This document shows positions 1 through 8,609 of a stretch of 64,000 nt of DNA, one piece after another. The stretch spans positions 3,658,001 through 3,722,000 of the forward strand of contig NZ_JAUSXM010000001.1 in NCBI RefSeq assembly GCF_030815985.1, written 5' to 3'. Numbering within the stretch: the stretch's first letter is position 1; each line of letters starts with the position of its first letter. The notes below the pieces were generated by a model. The model was not told where the DNA came from, ran no database searches, and worked only from the letters and a program-made list of their open reading frames with translations. Both the position numbers and the translations under genes were made by a program. The stretch comes from Paenibacillus sp. W2I17. Its GTDB lineage: Bacteria; Bacillota; Bacilli; Paenibacillales; Paenibacillaceae.

Positions 1-247
1 GTGATGTTCCCCATTTGCTAATCACAATTTCTTGTGGCAGGTTGTAAAAGGAAATTCCTGGACAGGTACTTAGCAGAAACTGATGAGAATCAAACGAAAA
101 AATTCCCCATCCATGTGCATACCTGATTTGTATAAAGTTATTGAAAATCCATGGCCATAAATCTTCGTGCATAACGGATGTTAATGTCCCATATGATGTG
201 TACGTGCTTATGACAGGGTCACCTAGTTTAAGTACATTCTTGACCAT
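1..247 (-). CDS. Unknown protein, N-terminal 82 residues only
   Basis: The gene runs off the left edge. It starts with ATG at 245-247 behind a GGAGGAA ribosome site (about 254-260), and the frame stays open to base 1. The visible protein begins MVKNVLKLGDPVISTY and is rich in aromatic residues (several Trp, Phe and Tyr). It has no signal peptide or obvious membrane segment. I do not recognise the family. The gene and strand are supported by the ribosome site and open frame; the function is unknown. Confidence 0.6.
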   Translation of the reverse strand, partial: MVKNVLKLGDPVISTYTSYGTLTSVMHEDLWPWIFNNFIQIRYAHGWGIFSFDSHQFLLSTCPGISFYNLPQEIVISKWGTS

Positions 248-431
248 TACAGAATTCCTCCTTCGATTCCTAGGCATAGTGTATTGATCTGAACAGATTC
301 ATTGTATAAGCAACGCACTCTCAGAGCTGGGAGCGAAGATCATGTTCTTGAATATATTACCATGTACCTTTCCTGTTTTATATAAGAACGCTTTCATATA
401 TAAAAATATATTATTTCTCTCATCTTAATGA

Positions 432-474
432 CAAAAAAGAGGATACCGCCCCCAATATGGAGACCGTATCCTCT
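432..474 (-). terminator. Rho-independent terminator of the SDR gene
   Basis: Nine-base arms AGAGGATAC and GTATCCTCT enclose a short loop. On the minus strand the hairpin is followed by a run of six T. It lies about 30 bases after the SDR stop codon. Confidence 0.8.
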
Positions 475-503
475 GATACCCTGATCGGATTACCTAAGAC
501 TTT

Positions 504-1406
504 CTACGGACTAACCGTACCGCCATTTGCATTCAGTGTCTCACCGCTCACATAGCTGGATTCCTGGCTTGCCAGGAACACAAATGCCGGAGCCATCTCG
601 GCAGGTTGTCCTGCTCGACCAAGCGGTGTATTGGAGCCAAACTCGGCCAGCTTCTCGACTGGTTGTCCACCCACGACCTGGAGCGGTGTCCATACCGGTC
701 CTGGTGCAACAACATTGACACGTATCCCTTTGCTACCCACCTGTTGTGCCAGCGCTTTGCTGAACGTGTTAATGGATGCCTTCGTTGTCGCATAATCCAG
801 CAGGATTGGCGAAGGTTTGTACGCCTGAATCGATGATGTGTTGATAATGGAGCTGCCCGGCTTCATATGTTTCACAGCTGCTTTGCAGAGCCAAAACATG
901 GAATAGACATTTGTTTTGAACGTTGCATCGAATTGCTCGGTGGTCAGATCCGCAATCTGCTCCACAAACTGCTGTTTACCTGCCACGTTAGCAAGGATAT
1001 CTATCCCGCCAAGCTCTTTTACCGCAGATTCAATGAGTTCTTCACAGTATTTCTCATCTTTCAGGTCACCTGGCATCGTAATTGCTTTGCGACCGGCTTC
1101 CTCAATCAGCTTCACAACTTCCTGCGCATCTGCTTCCTCTTCCGGCAGATATGCCAGAACGACATCTGCACCTTCACGGGCAAAAGCAATCGCTGCCGCC
1201 CGGCCAATTCCGCTGTCGGCTCCGGTCACAACCGCTTTACGTCCTGTTAAACGTCCGCTGCCTTTATAACTTTTCTCACCCGCATCGGGAACAGGGGTCA
1301 TCTCACGCTGGAGCCCCGGCTCATCCTGTTGCTGTTTCCACTCCGGTGTAGCCTTCGGATATTGTGTCGTTGGATCTTGCATGGTGTGCTGATCTTGATT
1401 AGCCAT
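504..1406 (-). CDS. SDR family oxidoreductase, general-stress (YdaD/YhdF) type
   Basis: A short-chain dehydrogenase/reductase that should use NAD(P)H on an unknown carbonyl or alcohol substrate. The cofactor motif TGADSGIG is at about residues 61-68, the NVAG segment follows near 140, and the catalytic Ser and Y205-x3-K209 (YATTK) are present. A polar N-terminal extension of about 50 residues is typical of the YdaD/YhdF subgroup of Bacillus stress proteins. ATG at 1406 is preferred over an upstream TTG at 1412 because AGGAGG sits eight bases before the ATG but only two before the TTG. The gene is monocistronic with its own terminator. A SigB-like promoter is seen upstream. Substrate unknown. 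Confidence 0.92.
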   Translation of the reverse strand: MANQDQHTMQDPTTQYPKATPEWKQQQDEPGLQREMTPVPDAGEKSYKGSGRLTGRKAVVTGADSGIGRAAAIAFAREGADVVLAYLPEEEADAQEVVKLIEEAGRKAITMPGDLKDEKYCEELIESAVKELGGIDILANVAGKQQFVEQIADLTTEQFDATFKTNVYSMFWLCKAAVKHMKPGSSIINTSSIQAYKPSPILLDYATTKASINTFSKALAQQVGSKGIRVNVVAPGPVWTPLQVVGGQPVEKLAEFGSNTPLGRAGQPAEMAPAFVFLASQESSYVSGETLNANGGTVSP

Positions 1407-1485
1407 GTTCAATTCCTCCTCGGTTATTTATATTGATCAATACGATCACAGAAGTTGTTTTCTTAAATGTTGCACTCTTTCCTTT

Positions 1486-1511
1486 GTAACCGAGTTGGGC
1501 GTTATTTAAAC
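1486..1511 (-). promoter_or_regulatory. Possible SigB-like stress promoter
   Basis: On the minus strand GTTTAA is followed after 14 bases by GGTTAC, about 80 bases before the SDR start. This resembles the Bacillus SigB consensus GTTTAA-N14-GGGTAT with two mismatches in the -10. The match fits the stress-type gene, but not all Paenibacillus carry SigB, so this is tentative. Confidence 0.35.
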
Positions 1512-1576
1512 TAAGCTAACCAGATTCCCTGACAACCGTCTAACTTTGAATCTCCCCTAACCCCATACCATTTTAA

Positions 1577-1643
1577 GAAAAAAATGCACTCCCTGAATGA
1601 CGCTGAATCACCCTCAGGTTCTCCAATCGTTTCAAGGAATGCA
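1577..1643 (-). terminator. Terminator of the amino-acid permease gene
   Basis: Thirteen-base arms at 1631-1643 and 1585-1597 pair throughout if two G-U pairs are allowed. On the minus strand the hairpin is followed by a T-rich tail. It lies about 40 bases after the permease stop. Confidence 0.8.
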
Positions 1644-1683
1644 TGTATGATATTACGATATAAGTTGATTTTTGAATATTAGA

Positions 1684-3063
1684 CTAGCGATTTTCGCCGC
1701 CATCTATCCGTTGTCTTTTGCCGATGCCAAATGCGAAGTATCCAGCCACCACGATGGCCATAAACGTAGCTCCAACAACCAGAGGCAAGCGCGTATCCGG
1801 GTTAAACGCCATACCGATAATGACGAGGATCAGATACACAATAATGATGTAATTGCTGATCGGGAACCATTTGGACTTGAAGTTATGATCCGCCATCTCA
1901 TTGCCCCAACGCTTTCTGAATCGGAACTGGCTGAACGCCAACGCGAACCATGGAACCATACCCGGAAGAACACTTGCACTGTAGATGTACAGGAACAGCT
2001 TGGAGTCCGGCATCAGGTAGTTCAGCACAACCCCAATCAACAGCAAAGTGATTGTAATGACGATACTATTGCGGGGAACCCCGCCTTTGGAAAGCTTTTT
2101 AAAAAAGGCAGGTGCCTGCCCATTTTCAGCCAGCGTGTATAACATCCGTCCTGCACTGTAGATCCCGCTGTTGCATCCAGACATGGCCGCCGTGAGTACC
2201 ACAAAGTTAATGATCCCCGCTGCAGCAACAATACCAACTTTGGCAAAGGTGAGCACAAACGGGCTGCCCGTCTCGCCCACCTCGTTCCAAGGGTACAGGG
2301 TTACGATAACGAATATTGCACCAACGTAGAAAATAAGAATACGCCACACGATATTTTTGATCGCTTTACGCAAGGTGTATTTCGGATTCTCCGCTTCGCC
2401 TGCTGTAATGCCGACCATCTCCACCCCTTGATACGCAGCCGTTACGATACACAGCGCAAAGAGGAAACCTTTGATCCCTCCAGGGAAGAATCCGCCATGG
2501 CTAAACAGATTCGACAGCCCGATTGGCTGTCCTCCGTTCCCCCAACCGAAGAAGATGAGACCTGTTCCGATCACAATCATGGCTACAATAGCCGTCACCT
2601 TGATCATCGCAAACCAGAATTCAAATTCCCCATAGAACTTCACCGCTGCCAGATTCGCCGCCGCAATGATCAGCACCCCAGCAAGTGCCGGCAACCACTG
2701 CGGAATATCCGGGAACCAATACCCGACATAGATGCCAATCGCCGTAACTTCCGCCATACCCACCGTAACCCACAGGAACCAATAACTCCAGGCGGTCAGG
2801 AATCCGGCAAGCGGACTAATATATTTGTGAGCAAATGTTGCAAACGAACCCGTGACCGGCTCCTGAATCAACATTTCCCCCATAATGCGCATGACAAAAA
2901 AGATAACGATACCAGCTAATAAATAAGCCAGCAGCACGGATGGTCCTGCCCATTTGATCGTACTTGCCGATCCCATGAACAAACCAACGCCGATTGTACC
3001 TCCGAGTGCAATCAGCTCTACATGGCGGGGCTTTAGCCCTCTAGATAGTTGCTTTGATTCCAA
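1684..3063 (-). CDS. APC-superfamily amino-acid permease
   Basis: A 459-residue cytoplasmic membrane permease of the amino acid-polyamine-organocation family, AnsP/RocE/YbxG subgroup. About twelve hydrophobic helices are visible. The helix-1 motif [12 protein letters not shown] (about residues 21-32) is the unwound substrate-binding segment, and the conserved ITAGEAENP segment follows helix 6. It should import a neutral or cationic amino acid by proton symport, but the substrate cannot be told from sequence. The start is TTG, five bases after GGGGAG. The gene is monocistronic with its own terminator. No T-box is seen in the leader. Confidence 0.93.
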   Translation of the reverse strand: MESKQLSRGLKPRHVELIALGGTIGVGLFMGSASTIKWAGPSVLLAYLLAGIVIFFVMRIMGEMLIQEPVTGSFATFAHKYISPLAGFLTAWSYWFLWVTVGMAEVTAIGIYVGYWFPDIPQWLPALAGVLIIAAANLAAVKFYGEFEFWFAMIKVTAIVAMIVIGTGLIFFGWGNGGQPIGLSNLFSHGGFFPGGIKGFLFALCIVTAAYQGVEMVGITAGEAENPKYTLRKAIKNIVWRILIFYVGAIFVIVTLYPWNEVGETGSPFVLTFAKVGIVAAAGIINFVVLTAAMSGCNSGIYSAGRMLYTLAENGQAPAFFKKLSKGGVPRNSIVITITLLLIGVVLNYLMPDSKLFLYIYSASVLPGMVPWFALAFSQFRFRKRWGNEMADHNFKSKWFPISNYIIIVYLILVIIGMAFNPDTRLPLVVGATFMAIVVAGYFAFGIGKRQRIDGGENR

Positions 3064-3442
3064 ACGATTCTCCCCTTTTCTTGTGTGCAGCTTCCTGATG
3101 TAATTTTTTAATTTTCACATTCACATTAACGCAATGCAGAATTACTTCACCAAATTGTACGAGATGTGCCGCAGAAATACAACAAGGAATGTGAGGAAAC
3201 GGATTCACTACACATATAGGTATAGGATAACCGCTTAATAAATATGGCAGAAAGTTCAATAAACAATTCACTGCAGCGTTGTGTAAACAAAGTGACAGAG
3301 ACTTTCTAATACATGACTCGACAGGGAGGTTGCTGGAACCCCCAAAGGACAACTCACGTATTGTATATTTGGGTCGCAATACCGTAAGTAACTTGTTCGC
3401 TATTGACCTGCTTGTATAAAATTGAAAAATAGGAGGCTTTAC
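3064..3442. other. Divergent intergenic region, no gene recognised
   Basis: This 379-base gap separates the permease from the DUF6713-like gene and should hold both promoters. An open frame on the minus strand here has no ribosome site and no coding character. I see no T-box, riboswitch or convincing operator. Confidence 0.4.
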
Positions 3443-3809
3443 ATGCCTGACTTTTTACTCGTTTTTATTTTTGTTTAACCTGTCTCTCTTTCTGCTTCAC
3501 GAAATGGATGCCATCAGGCGGTCCGAGTGGAAATTGTTTATGGTGTTAAAAGATATGGAAGATGATAAAGCCTATAGGTATTTCACTTGGATTCACCTGC
3601 CAATGTATACCATCATCCTCTCTCTTCTTTTTAGCTCGTATCAGACCATTACATTTTGGGTGCTGGATATCTTTTTCATCATACATACCGTATTACACTT
3701 CTTTTTCGAAAAGCATCCTCGAAATGAATTTAAAAACGGGTTCTCCAGATCATTGATCTACCCTATGGGAATAATCGCTTTAATTCATTTGATATTCCTA
3801 ATCATCTAA
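3443..3809 (+). CDS. DUF6713-like small membrane protein, apparently frameshifted near its start
   Basis: A small membrane protein with a conserved LLHEMDAIRRSEWKLF segment and three hydrophobic helices, resembling DUF6713 proteins of unknown function. The well-placed start is ATG 3443 (AGGAGG six bases upstream), but that frame stops after 11 codons. The conserved body lies in the frame entered one base later. Removing one T from the run at 3468-3472 joins them into MPDFLLVFILFNLSLF, a continuous hydrophobic N-terminus. Without the correction the only in-frame start near this point is TTG 3471, which has no ribosome site. So this is a one-base insertion, either a real mutation or a sequencing error. 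Confidence 0.6.
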
Positions 3810-3881
3810 TCTGTTTACACCGACGGAATGAAGGAAGCTGGAAGGGTATTGTAGAATAACAGTGAATATGGAGGTGTGCCT

Positions 3882-4874
3882 ATGCAGCAACATCATGCAG
3901 AACGAGTTGAATTATTTGTTTCCAACACCCAGATCATCAAGAAGTCGTTCAAATGGCAACATGCGATGATGCAACGTCTGGTTGCCCTGCTCTATGCAGC
4001 GGAGAATAAAACAGCGGATGGGGAAGCTATTCGTCAAAGCCATGAGTTGATTAAGCAAAACACAAAACTTTTCTCTGCATTCAGAGGTAATTCGGCCATT
4101 AGCATTGCTGCCATGCTCTCCCTTACAACGGATGAAGAGACGAGACTGGCAGACACCTTGCATGTCTATGACTTGATGAAAGAGATCAAATTTCGCAACT
4201 CTGATTATCTGGTTATTGCCGCCTATCAGATCGCTACTCAGACATCACCTGACCAGTTTCAACCTACGGTGGAGCGGGCCAAATTATTTTATGACGGCAT
4301 GAAAGCAGAGCATCGTTTCCTCACTGGACAGGATGACTACATTTTCGCTGCCATGTTAGCCCTTTCCGATCTCAACGTAGATACTGGTGTGGCACGTATG
4401 GAACAACTCTACGGGGAATTAAAACCGGAGTTCTCTTCCAGAAACAGTGTGCAGGCGTTAACACAGGTACTGGTTCTTGGAGATGATTCCCCGGATGCAG
4501 GTGCTCGTGTGATTGCCTTAAATGAAGCTTTTCGCAAAAGGAATCTTCGAATGGACAAAACGTATACGTTAGCCTCTCTCGGAATACTTTCTCTACTGCC
4601 TTCGGACAGAGACTCATTAGTGGATGAAGTCGCGGAAACAAATGACTGGTTACGGACTCAAAAAGGCTTCGGTGCCTGGTCAATCGACAAACAGGAATTG
4701 CTCCTGTTCTCGTCTGCTCTGGTAGCCATTCAACATGTGGAGAATCTGCGGAACGGTGTGCTTACGACAGCAATCTCAACCAGTATCACAAATATTATCA
4801 TCGCTCAACAAGCAGCCATGGCCGCAACTGCCGCAGCATCGGCTGCTGCCGCTTCTTCATCATCATCCAACTAA
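3882..4874 (+). CDS. DUF4003 family protein
   Basis: A 330-residue soluble, mostly helical protein resembling DUF4003 proteins of Bacilli, whose function is unknown. It has an Arg/Lys-rich N-terminus, a central segment beginning FRNSDYLVIAAYQ, and an Ala/Ser-rich low-complexity tail ending in a run of Ser and Asn. ATG 3882 is chosen because GGAGG at 3870-3874 is seven bases upstream; a GTG at 3876 would touch the ribosome site. The gene stands alone and converges on the APH-like gene. No catalytic motif is recognised. Confidence 0.8.
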   Translation: MQQHHAERVELFVSNTQIIKKSFKWQHAMMQRLVALLYAAENKTADGEAIRQSHELIKQNTKLFSAFRGNSAISIAAMLSLTTDEETRLADTLHVYDLMKEIKFRNSDYLVIAAYQIATQTSPDQFQPTVERAKLFYDGMKAEHRFLTGQDDYIFAAMLALSDLNVDTGVARMEQLYGELKPEFSSRNSVQALTQVLVLGDDSPDAGARVIALNEAFRKRNLRMDKTYTLASLGILSLLPSDRDSLVDEVAETNDWLRTQKGFGAWSIDKQELLLFSSALVAIQHVENLRNGVLTTAISTSITNIIIAQQAAMAATAAASAAAASSSSSN

Positions 4875-4905
4875 CAAGTGACCCTGTTACCTTCAATATA
4901 AGATG

Positions 4906-4948
4906 AAAAAGACCCTCCCGAGTTCAAGTTGACTCGGAAGGGTCTTAA
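4906..4948. terminator. Bidirectional terminator between convergent genes
   Basis: Fifteen-base arms (AAGACCC...CCGAGT and its partner) with one mismatch. The T run is stronger in the minus direction (after the APH-like gene), but the hairpin sits just after the DUF4003 stop and can serve both genes. Confidence 0.75.
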
Positions 4949-4986
4949 AACATTCAAACCTACACCTAAATAATATTCATCATTTG

Positions 4987-5976
4987 CTAGGATATAATCC
5001 CCGTATCCCGGAATTCTTCCACGAAACTATCCAGCCAATCCGAACCATAGTCCAGCGCACCCGTATCACTCTCAATAAAAGCAACATCTAGTCCCATCAC
5101 CCAGAATCGGCGAGCAACAATAAAGAGATCAACCGCCTGCTCATCTTCGGCAGAGAAGCTTCTGACTGAACGATATCCTGTCATGAGCGCATCCCATAAT
5201 GCTGCTTTTCGCTCATCAGACTGTCTTTTTCGAACTTTCACTTGAGCTAAATCATAGGCACGCCAGCCTTTGGCTGCCCACTCGAAGTCATAATGGATGA
5301 ACTGATGTTCCTGTTGAAACACATTGTTATTCCCATGCATATCGCCGTGGCACAGACCAAAGTCCAAGTCTTGTCTGGAAGTGGCAACGATACGTTCTTT
5401 TAACGTTGTGGCAAACGTATGGAGAAATGCTGCTGCTTCATTGTTCTCACCGATATAGTGGATAATTCGCTCAAGGGGTTCGTCAATAAGTAACTTCAGA
5501 TCCAGCTCATATCGTGGAAGCTCCATGTTCACCTGATCCATAGCCTCATGCAATTCAGCGGCAGATTGACCAAAGGCGTAACAAGACTCCTCATCCTCCA
5601 GGTTGTTCTCCGTACCCTCAATATACCGAAACATTACAGCAACCCGCTTGCCTTCCGCAGCCTCCAACACCGTATATCCCGTATGATCTTTCTTCTCGAT
5701 GTATTCTCCAATGTCGGTATGTTCCGCAGAACCTAGAACGTTCTTCAGTTGAGACAATAACGAAAGTTCATACTGAACATCTGCCTCCGTGATTTCAGTG
5801 CGGTAGATACGGAGAATGCACATGCCACTGGACGTGCGAACCCGGTAAGTATCATTCAATCCTCTAAGCCAAAACAAACATTCTTCCCATGTTCCAATGT
5901 CATATTGATTACTCAATGCAGACTCCAGGTACCTGGGGTTAAGCACTGAACGTAAAGCAGTCGGTTGAATGGACAT
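4987..5976 (-). CDS. Aminoglycoside phosphotransferase-fold (APH) kinase
   Basis: A 329-residue cytoplasmic small-molecule kinase of the APH/choline kinase fold. The catalytic loop HGDMHGNN is at residues 210-217 and the metal-binding Asp is D230 in HYDFEW. The N-terminal lobe carries the usual ATP-binding strand region near LRIYRTEI. ATG 5976 follows AAGGAGC. The family includes aminoglycoside, homoserine and spectinomycin kinases and many uncharacterised paralogs in Paenibacillus. Nothing nearby identifies the substrate, and resistance should not be assumed. The gene is monocistronic. Confidence 0.85.
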   Translation of the reverse strand: MSIQPTALRSVLNPRYLESALSNQYDIGTWEECLFWLRGLNDTYRVRTSSGMCILRIYRTEITEADVQYELSLLSQLKNVLGSAEHTDIGEYIEKKDHTGYTVLEAAEGKRVAVMFRYIEGTENNLEDEESCYAFGQSAAELHEAMDQVNMELPRYELDLKLLIDEPLERIIHYIGENNEAAAFLHTFATTLKERIVATSRQDLDFGLCHGDMHGNNNVFQQEHQFIHYDFEWAAKGWRAYDLAQVKVRKRQSDERKAALWDALMTGYRSVRSFSAEDEQAVDLFIVARRFWVMGLDVAFIESDTGALDYGSDWLDSFVEEFRDTGIIS

Positions 5977-6144
5977 ATGGTTGCTCCTTCGGTTTAATAT
6001 GATTATTTCTCATCTGATGAACGATGTAATCCTTTCACCTATCAACCTATAACATAGTATATTTTTCATTTATTTTCCAGAATATATATTTTCATAAACA
6101 AATACTCTTTAGACTCCTATAGCTCCCTCTCTCTCATCAGCAGG

Positions 6145-7920
6145 TTAGATAGGGCTATTTGCATTGACTCGCTTTCCATGTTTCAGCAGGTTATTACACT
6201 CTGGGTCGGTGCCAGCACTCGACAATTCAGCACATTCACGAAAGGCAAAATGTTTGCACCCCCTGCATTTCTGAACATCCAGATGCAATAATGCATAATT
6301 GATGGCTTCACCCGTGTGCTCAAACATATGATCGGGACCAATCCGTTCAATCAAAGCTGTTCTCTTCAGCATCTCCAACGGTTGCGCCTGAATGCCTGAA
6401 AGTAAAACCCTGCCCCCGGATCTTTCCATATGTTTGACAACACGGGCCAGATTGGATTCACCTGTTGTATCCATAAAAGGCACCTTGCCCATGCGCAACA
6501 GCAGAGTGCCTGGTCGACGATGAATCGAATCCATAACCGACTTCTCGAACATATCCGCTGCACCGAAAAAAAGTGGCCCTTCAATGGTATAAAGGCTTAT
6601 TTGCGGACAGTCATGTCCTTCCCGAACCATGTGGGCCATGACTTTCTCATGTTTATGATCGGGATCGGGCAGTACTTTGGCAACCTTCAACATCTCACTC
6701 ATGCGTTTAACAAATAAAAGAACCGCCAGAATCAACCCAACCTCTACAGCCGTTGTTAAACTTGTAAATACGGTCAGTAAAAAGGTAATCAGCAGAACGA
6801 GTGAATCGTTCGTTTTGGTTTTCATGACATGTACGAAGGATCTTCGTTCACTCATATTCCAGGCAACCAGCATGAGAACAGGAGCCATACTGGCAAGAGG
6901 AATGTGGGATGCATATGGCGCAAAGAGAACAAACACCAGCAAAACCACCACACCGTGAATCACGCCAGACCATGGCGATACTGCGCCGGATTTGATATTT
7001 GTTGCTGTACGTGCAATCGCTCCTGTTGCAGGAATACCACCAAATAACGGCGTCACCATATTAGCAATCCCCTGCCCAATCAACTCTCGATTGCTGTTAT
7101 GCCGACTTCCGGTCATGCCATCGGCAACAACTGCGGATAGCAGCGATTCAATTCCACCCAGCATGGCGATGACAAAAGCGGGTTGCAGCAAGTTCACGAT
7201 ACGCTCCCAAGTGATCTCAGGCACATGAAACTGAGGCAAAGAGTTAGGTATTGCGCCAAAGGACGAACCGATTGTAGCCACCTGCCCTTCAAAAAAGAAC
7301 GCTGCGACTACCGTCGAAAGAACCAGCCCGACCAGCGATGCAGGTACCTTTGGTGCAAACTTGGGCACAAGCAGAAGAACAGCCAGACAGATTCCAGCTG
7401 TAAGCACACTGTATATATTAATCGTCGAGATATGCATTCCGATTTCTTTCATATTGGACCAGAAATCCTCGTGCTTCTCGATGCCTCGAAGTCCCAGAAA
7501 GTTCGTAATTTGTCCGCTAAAAATAATGACGGCGATCCCTGCCGTAAAACCGATAGTCACTGGCCTTGGAATAAACTTAATTAATGCCCCAAGCTTGAAT
7601 ATGCCCATAAGTACAAGCATCAAACCGGCCATCATTCCGGCGATCAGCAGATTCTCATATCCATACTGCATCACAATGGCAAAGAGGATCGGAATGAATG
7701 CCCCCGTTGGCCCGCCAATCTGGAACTTGGACCCACCCAGCAAGGAAATGAGAATCCCTGCGATTACTGTGGTATACAATCCATACTCCGGTTTGACTCC
7801 GGAAGCGATGGCAAAGGCCATACCGAGTGGAATCGCAATGATACCTACAATCAGTCCTGATAACAGATCCTTGCGAAAAGCGGCAGCATTGTACCCTGCA
7901 TATCTCCCCATCCATTTCAT
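6145..7920 (-). CDS. SulP family anion transporter with STAS domain and C-terminal Cys motif
   Basis: A 591-residue SLC26/SulP membrane transporter for an anion such as sulfate, bicarbonate or another oxyanion. The membrane domain begins with the family pattern GLIVGIIAIPLGMAFAIASG and spans about the first 400 residues. A STAS domain follows, with FMDTTGESNL at the usual phosphorylation-loop position. The last 45 residues add a Cys cluster, CRGCKHFAFREC plus one further Cys, suggesting metal or redox sensing; this is inference. ATG 7920 follows AGAAGG. TTG 8016 would also be in frame but lies inside the promoter. The gene has its own promoter with an ArsR-like operator, so the adjacent ArsR gene is the likely regulator. 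Confidence 0.9.
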   Translation of the reverse strand: MKWMGRYAGYNAAAFRKDLLSGLIVGIIAIPLGMAFAIASGVKPEYGLYTTVIAGILISLLGGSKFQIGGPTGAFIPILFAIVMQYGYENLLIAGMMAGLMLVLMGIFKLGALIKFIPRPVTIGFTAGIAVIIFSGQITNFLGLRGIEKHEDFWSNMKEIGMHISTINIYSVLTAGICLAVLLLVPKFAPKVPASLVGLVLSTVVAAFFFEGQVATIGSSFGAIPNSLPQFHVPEITWERIVNLLQPAFVIAMLGGIESLLSAVVADGMTGSRHNSNRELIGQGIANMVTPLFGGIPATGAIARTATNIKSGAVSPWSGVIHGVVVLLVFVLFAPYASHIPLASMAPVLMLVAWNMSERRSFVHVMKTKTNDSLVLLITFLLTVFTSLTTAVEVGLILAVLLFVKRMSEMLKVAKVLPDPDHKHEKVMAHMVREGHDCPQISLYTIEGPLFFGAADMFEKSVMDSIHRRPGTLLLRMGKVPFMDTTGESNLARVVKHMERSGGRVLLSGIQAQPLEMLKRTALIERIGPDHMFEHTGEAINYALLHLDVQKCRGCKHFAFRECAELSSAGTDPECNNLLKHGKRVNANSPI

Positions 7921-7943
7921 ATACAAAAACCTTCTTTTCTTCA

Positions 7944-7963
7944 TATATTTGAATATTTGAATA
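7944..7963. promoter_or_regulatory. Candidate ArsR-family operator before the SulP gene
   Basis: The 20 bases ATATTTGAATATTTGAATAT form an AT-rich near-palindrome and direct repeat of the kind bound by ArsR/SmtB repressors. It lies just downstream of the SulP -10, so a bound repressor would block transcription. The binding protein is inferred from the neighbouring ArsR gene. Confidence 0.55.
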
Positions 7964-7972
7964 TAATTTAAA

Positions 7973-8001
7973 AGACTACTCCCCTGCATACGTCCTGTCA
8001 A
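7973..8001 (-). promoter_or_regulatory. SigA-type promoter of the SulP gene
   Basis: A perfect -35 TTGACA (7996-8001) is separated by 17 bases from a weak -10 TAGTCT (7973-7978) on the minus strand. It sits between the ArsR terminator and the SulP start. Confidence 0.6.
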
Positions 8002-8034
8002 TCGGATTACGCACAATCCCAGCAGGAATCTAAC

Positions 8035-8081
8035 ACAAAAAACAAGAACCTCCGGTGATTACACCCAGTTGCTCTTGTTTA
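8035..8081 (-). terminator. Terminator after the ArsR gene
   Basis: Imperfect hairpin with ACAAGA and TCTTGT outer arms, followed on the minus strand by six T. It separates the ArsR gene from the SulP gene, which needs its own promoter. Confidence 0.65.
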
Positions 8082-8086
8082 TTGTG

Positions 8087-8416
8087 TCAGGACTCTTTAC
8101 GAATATCTTCCAGCATGGAAATGGCATCAACCAGATGATTGTCAAAAATCTGTTTGGTGACTGCCAGCAGGTCCTTAATCAGCGGATCACGCAGCGAATA
8201 GGTGACGGTTGTCCCTTCTTTAATTCCGTGGACAACGTTTTTGCTGCGCAATACAGCCAGTTGCTGTGAAACGGCAGAGCCTTCCGATCCCAGAATGCTT
8301 TGCAGTTCATTCACGTTCTTGGCTCCTTCACTCAGCAGCTCCAGAATCTGAATCCGCATCGGGTGTGCCAACGCTTTGAAAAAATCCGCTTTAAACTGTT
8401 GTATGCTCTGATTCAT
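8087..8416 (-). CDS. ArsR/SmtB family transcriptional regulator
   Basis: A 109-residue winged-helix repressor. It opens with the family segment FFKALAHPMRIQILELL (about residues 12-28); the recognition-helix region near GSEGSAVSQQLAVLRS and the wing follow. No Cys pair of the ArsR or CadC metal sites is present, so the inducer is not a classical thiol-bound metal, or the protein belongs to a non-metal subgroup. The start ATG 8416 has a moderate GAAGGGG upstream. It is codirectional with and upstream of the SulP transporter, whose promoter carries a suitable operator. Regulation of that transporter is therefore likely but inferred. Confidence 0.88.
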   Translation of the reverse strand: MNQSIQQFKADFFKALAHPMRIQILELLSEGAKNVNELQSILGSEGSAVSQQLAVLRSKNVVHGIKEGTTVTYSLRDPLIKDLLAVTKQIFDNHLVDAISMLEDIRKES

Positions 8417-8519
8417 ACGCTATGCCCCTTCAATCGAACTTTTGAAGATGCAAATATCATAACATAGAACGGGTATAATGCTTTACTCTAACCATAACGG
8501 TTTGATGGAAAAATTAAGA

Positions 8520-8551
8520 TTGACCTTGAAGTACACTTCAACCTTTATACT
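8520..8551 (+). promoter_or_regulatory. MerR-type promoter with long spacer and internal palindrome
   Basis: -35 TTGACC and -10 TATACT are 20 bases apart (19 if TTATAC is taken). The spacer is filled by the palindrome TTGAAGT-AC-ACTTCAA. A 19-20 base spacer with an internal dyad is the hallmark of MerR-activated promoters. It drives the alpha/beta hydrolase gene. No MerR gene is in the window. Confidence 0.7.
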
Positions 8552-8609
8552 TTACTTATAGTCTCCACAGACCGTATATCTGAACTCCATCAGGAAGGGT
8601 GATTCCTCA

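Noticed and set aside
3041..3379. Minus-strand open frame of 112 codons upstream of the permease
   Set aside because: No ribosome site, Cys-rich and unstructured composition, and it overlaps the permease start; treated as noncoding.
3064..3442. Possible T-box or other amino-acid riboswitch before the permease gene
   Set aside because: No GGTGG-type T-box sequence, specifier stem or terminator/antiterminator pair could be found in this leader.
4987..5976. Aminoglycoside resistance gene
   Set aside because: Only the kinase fold is supported; many APH-fold proteins in Bacilli act on other metabolites and no resistance context is present.
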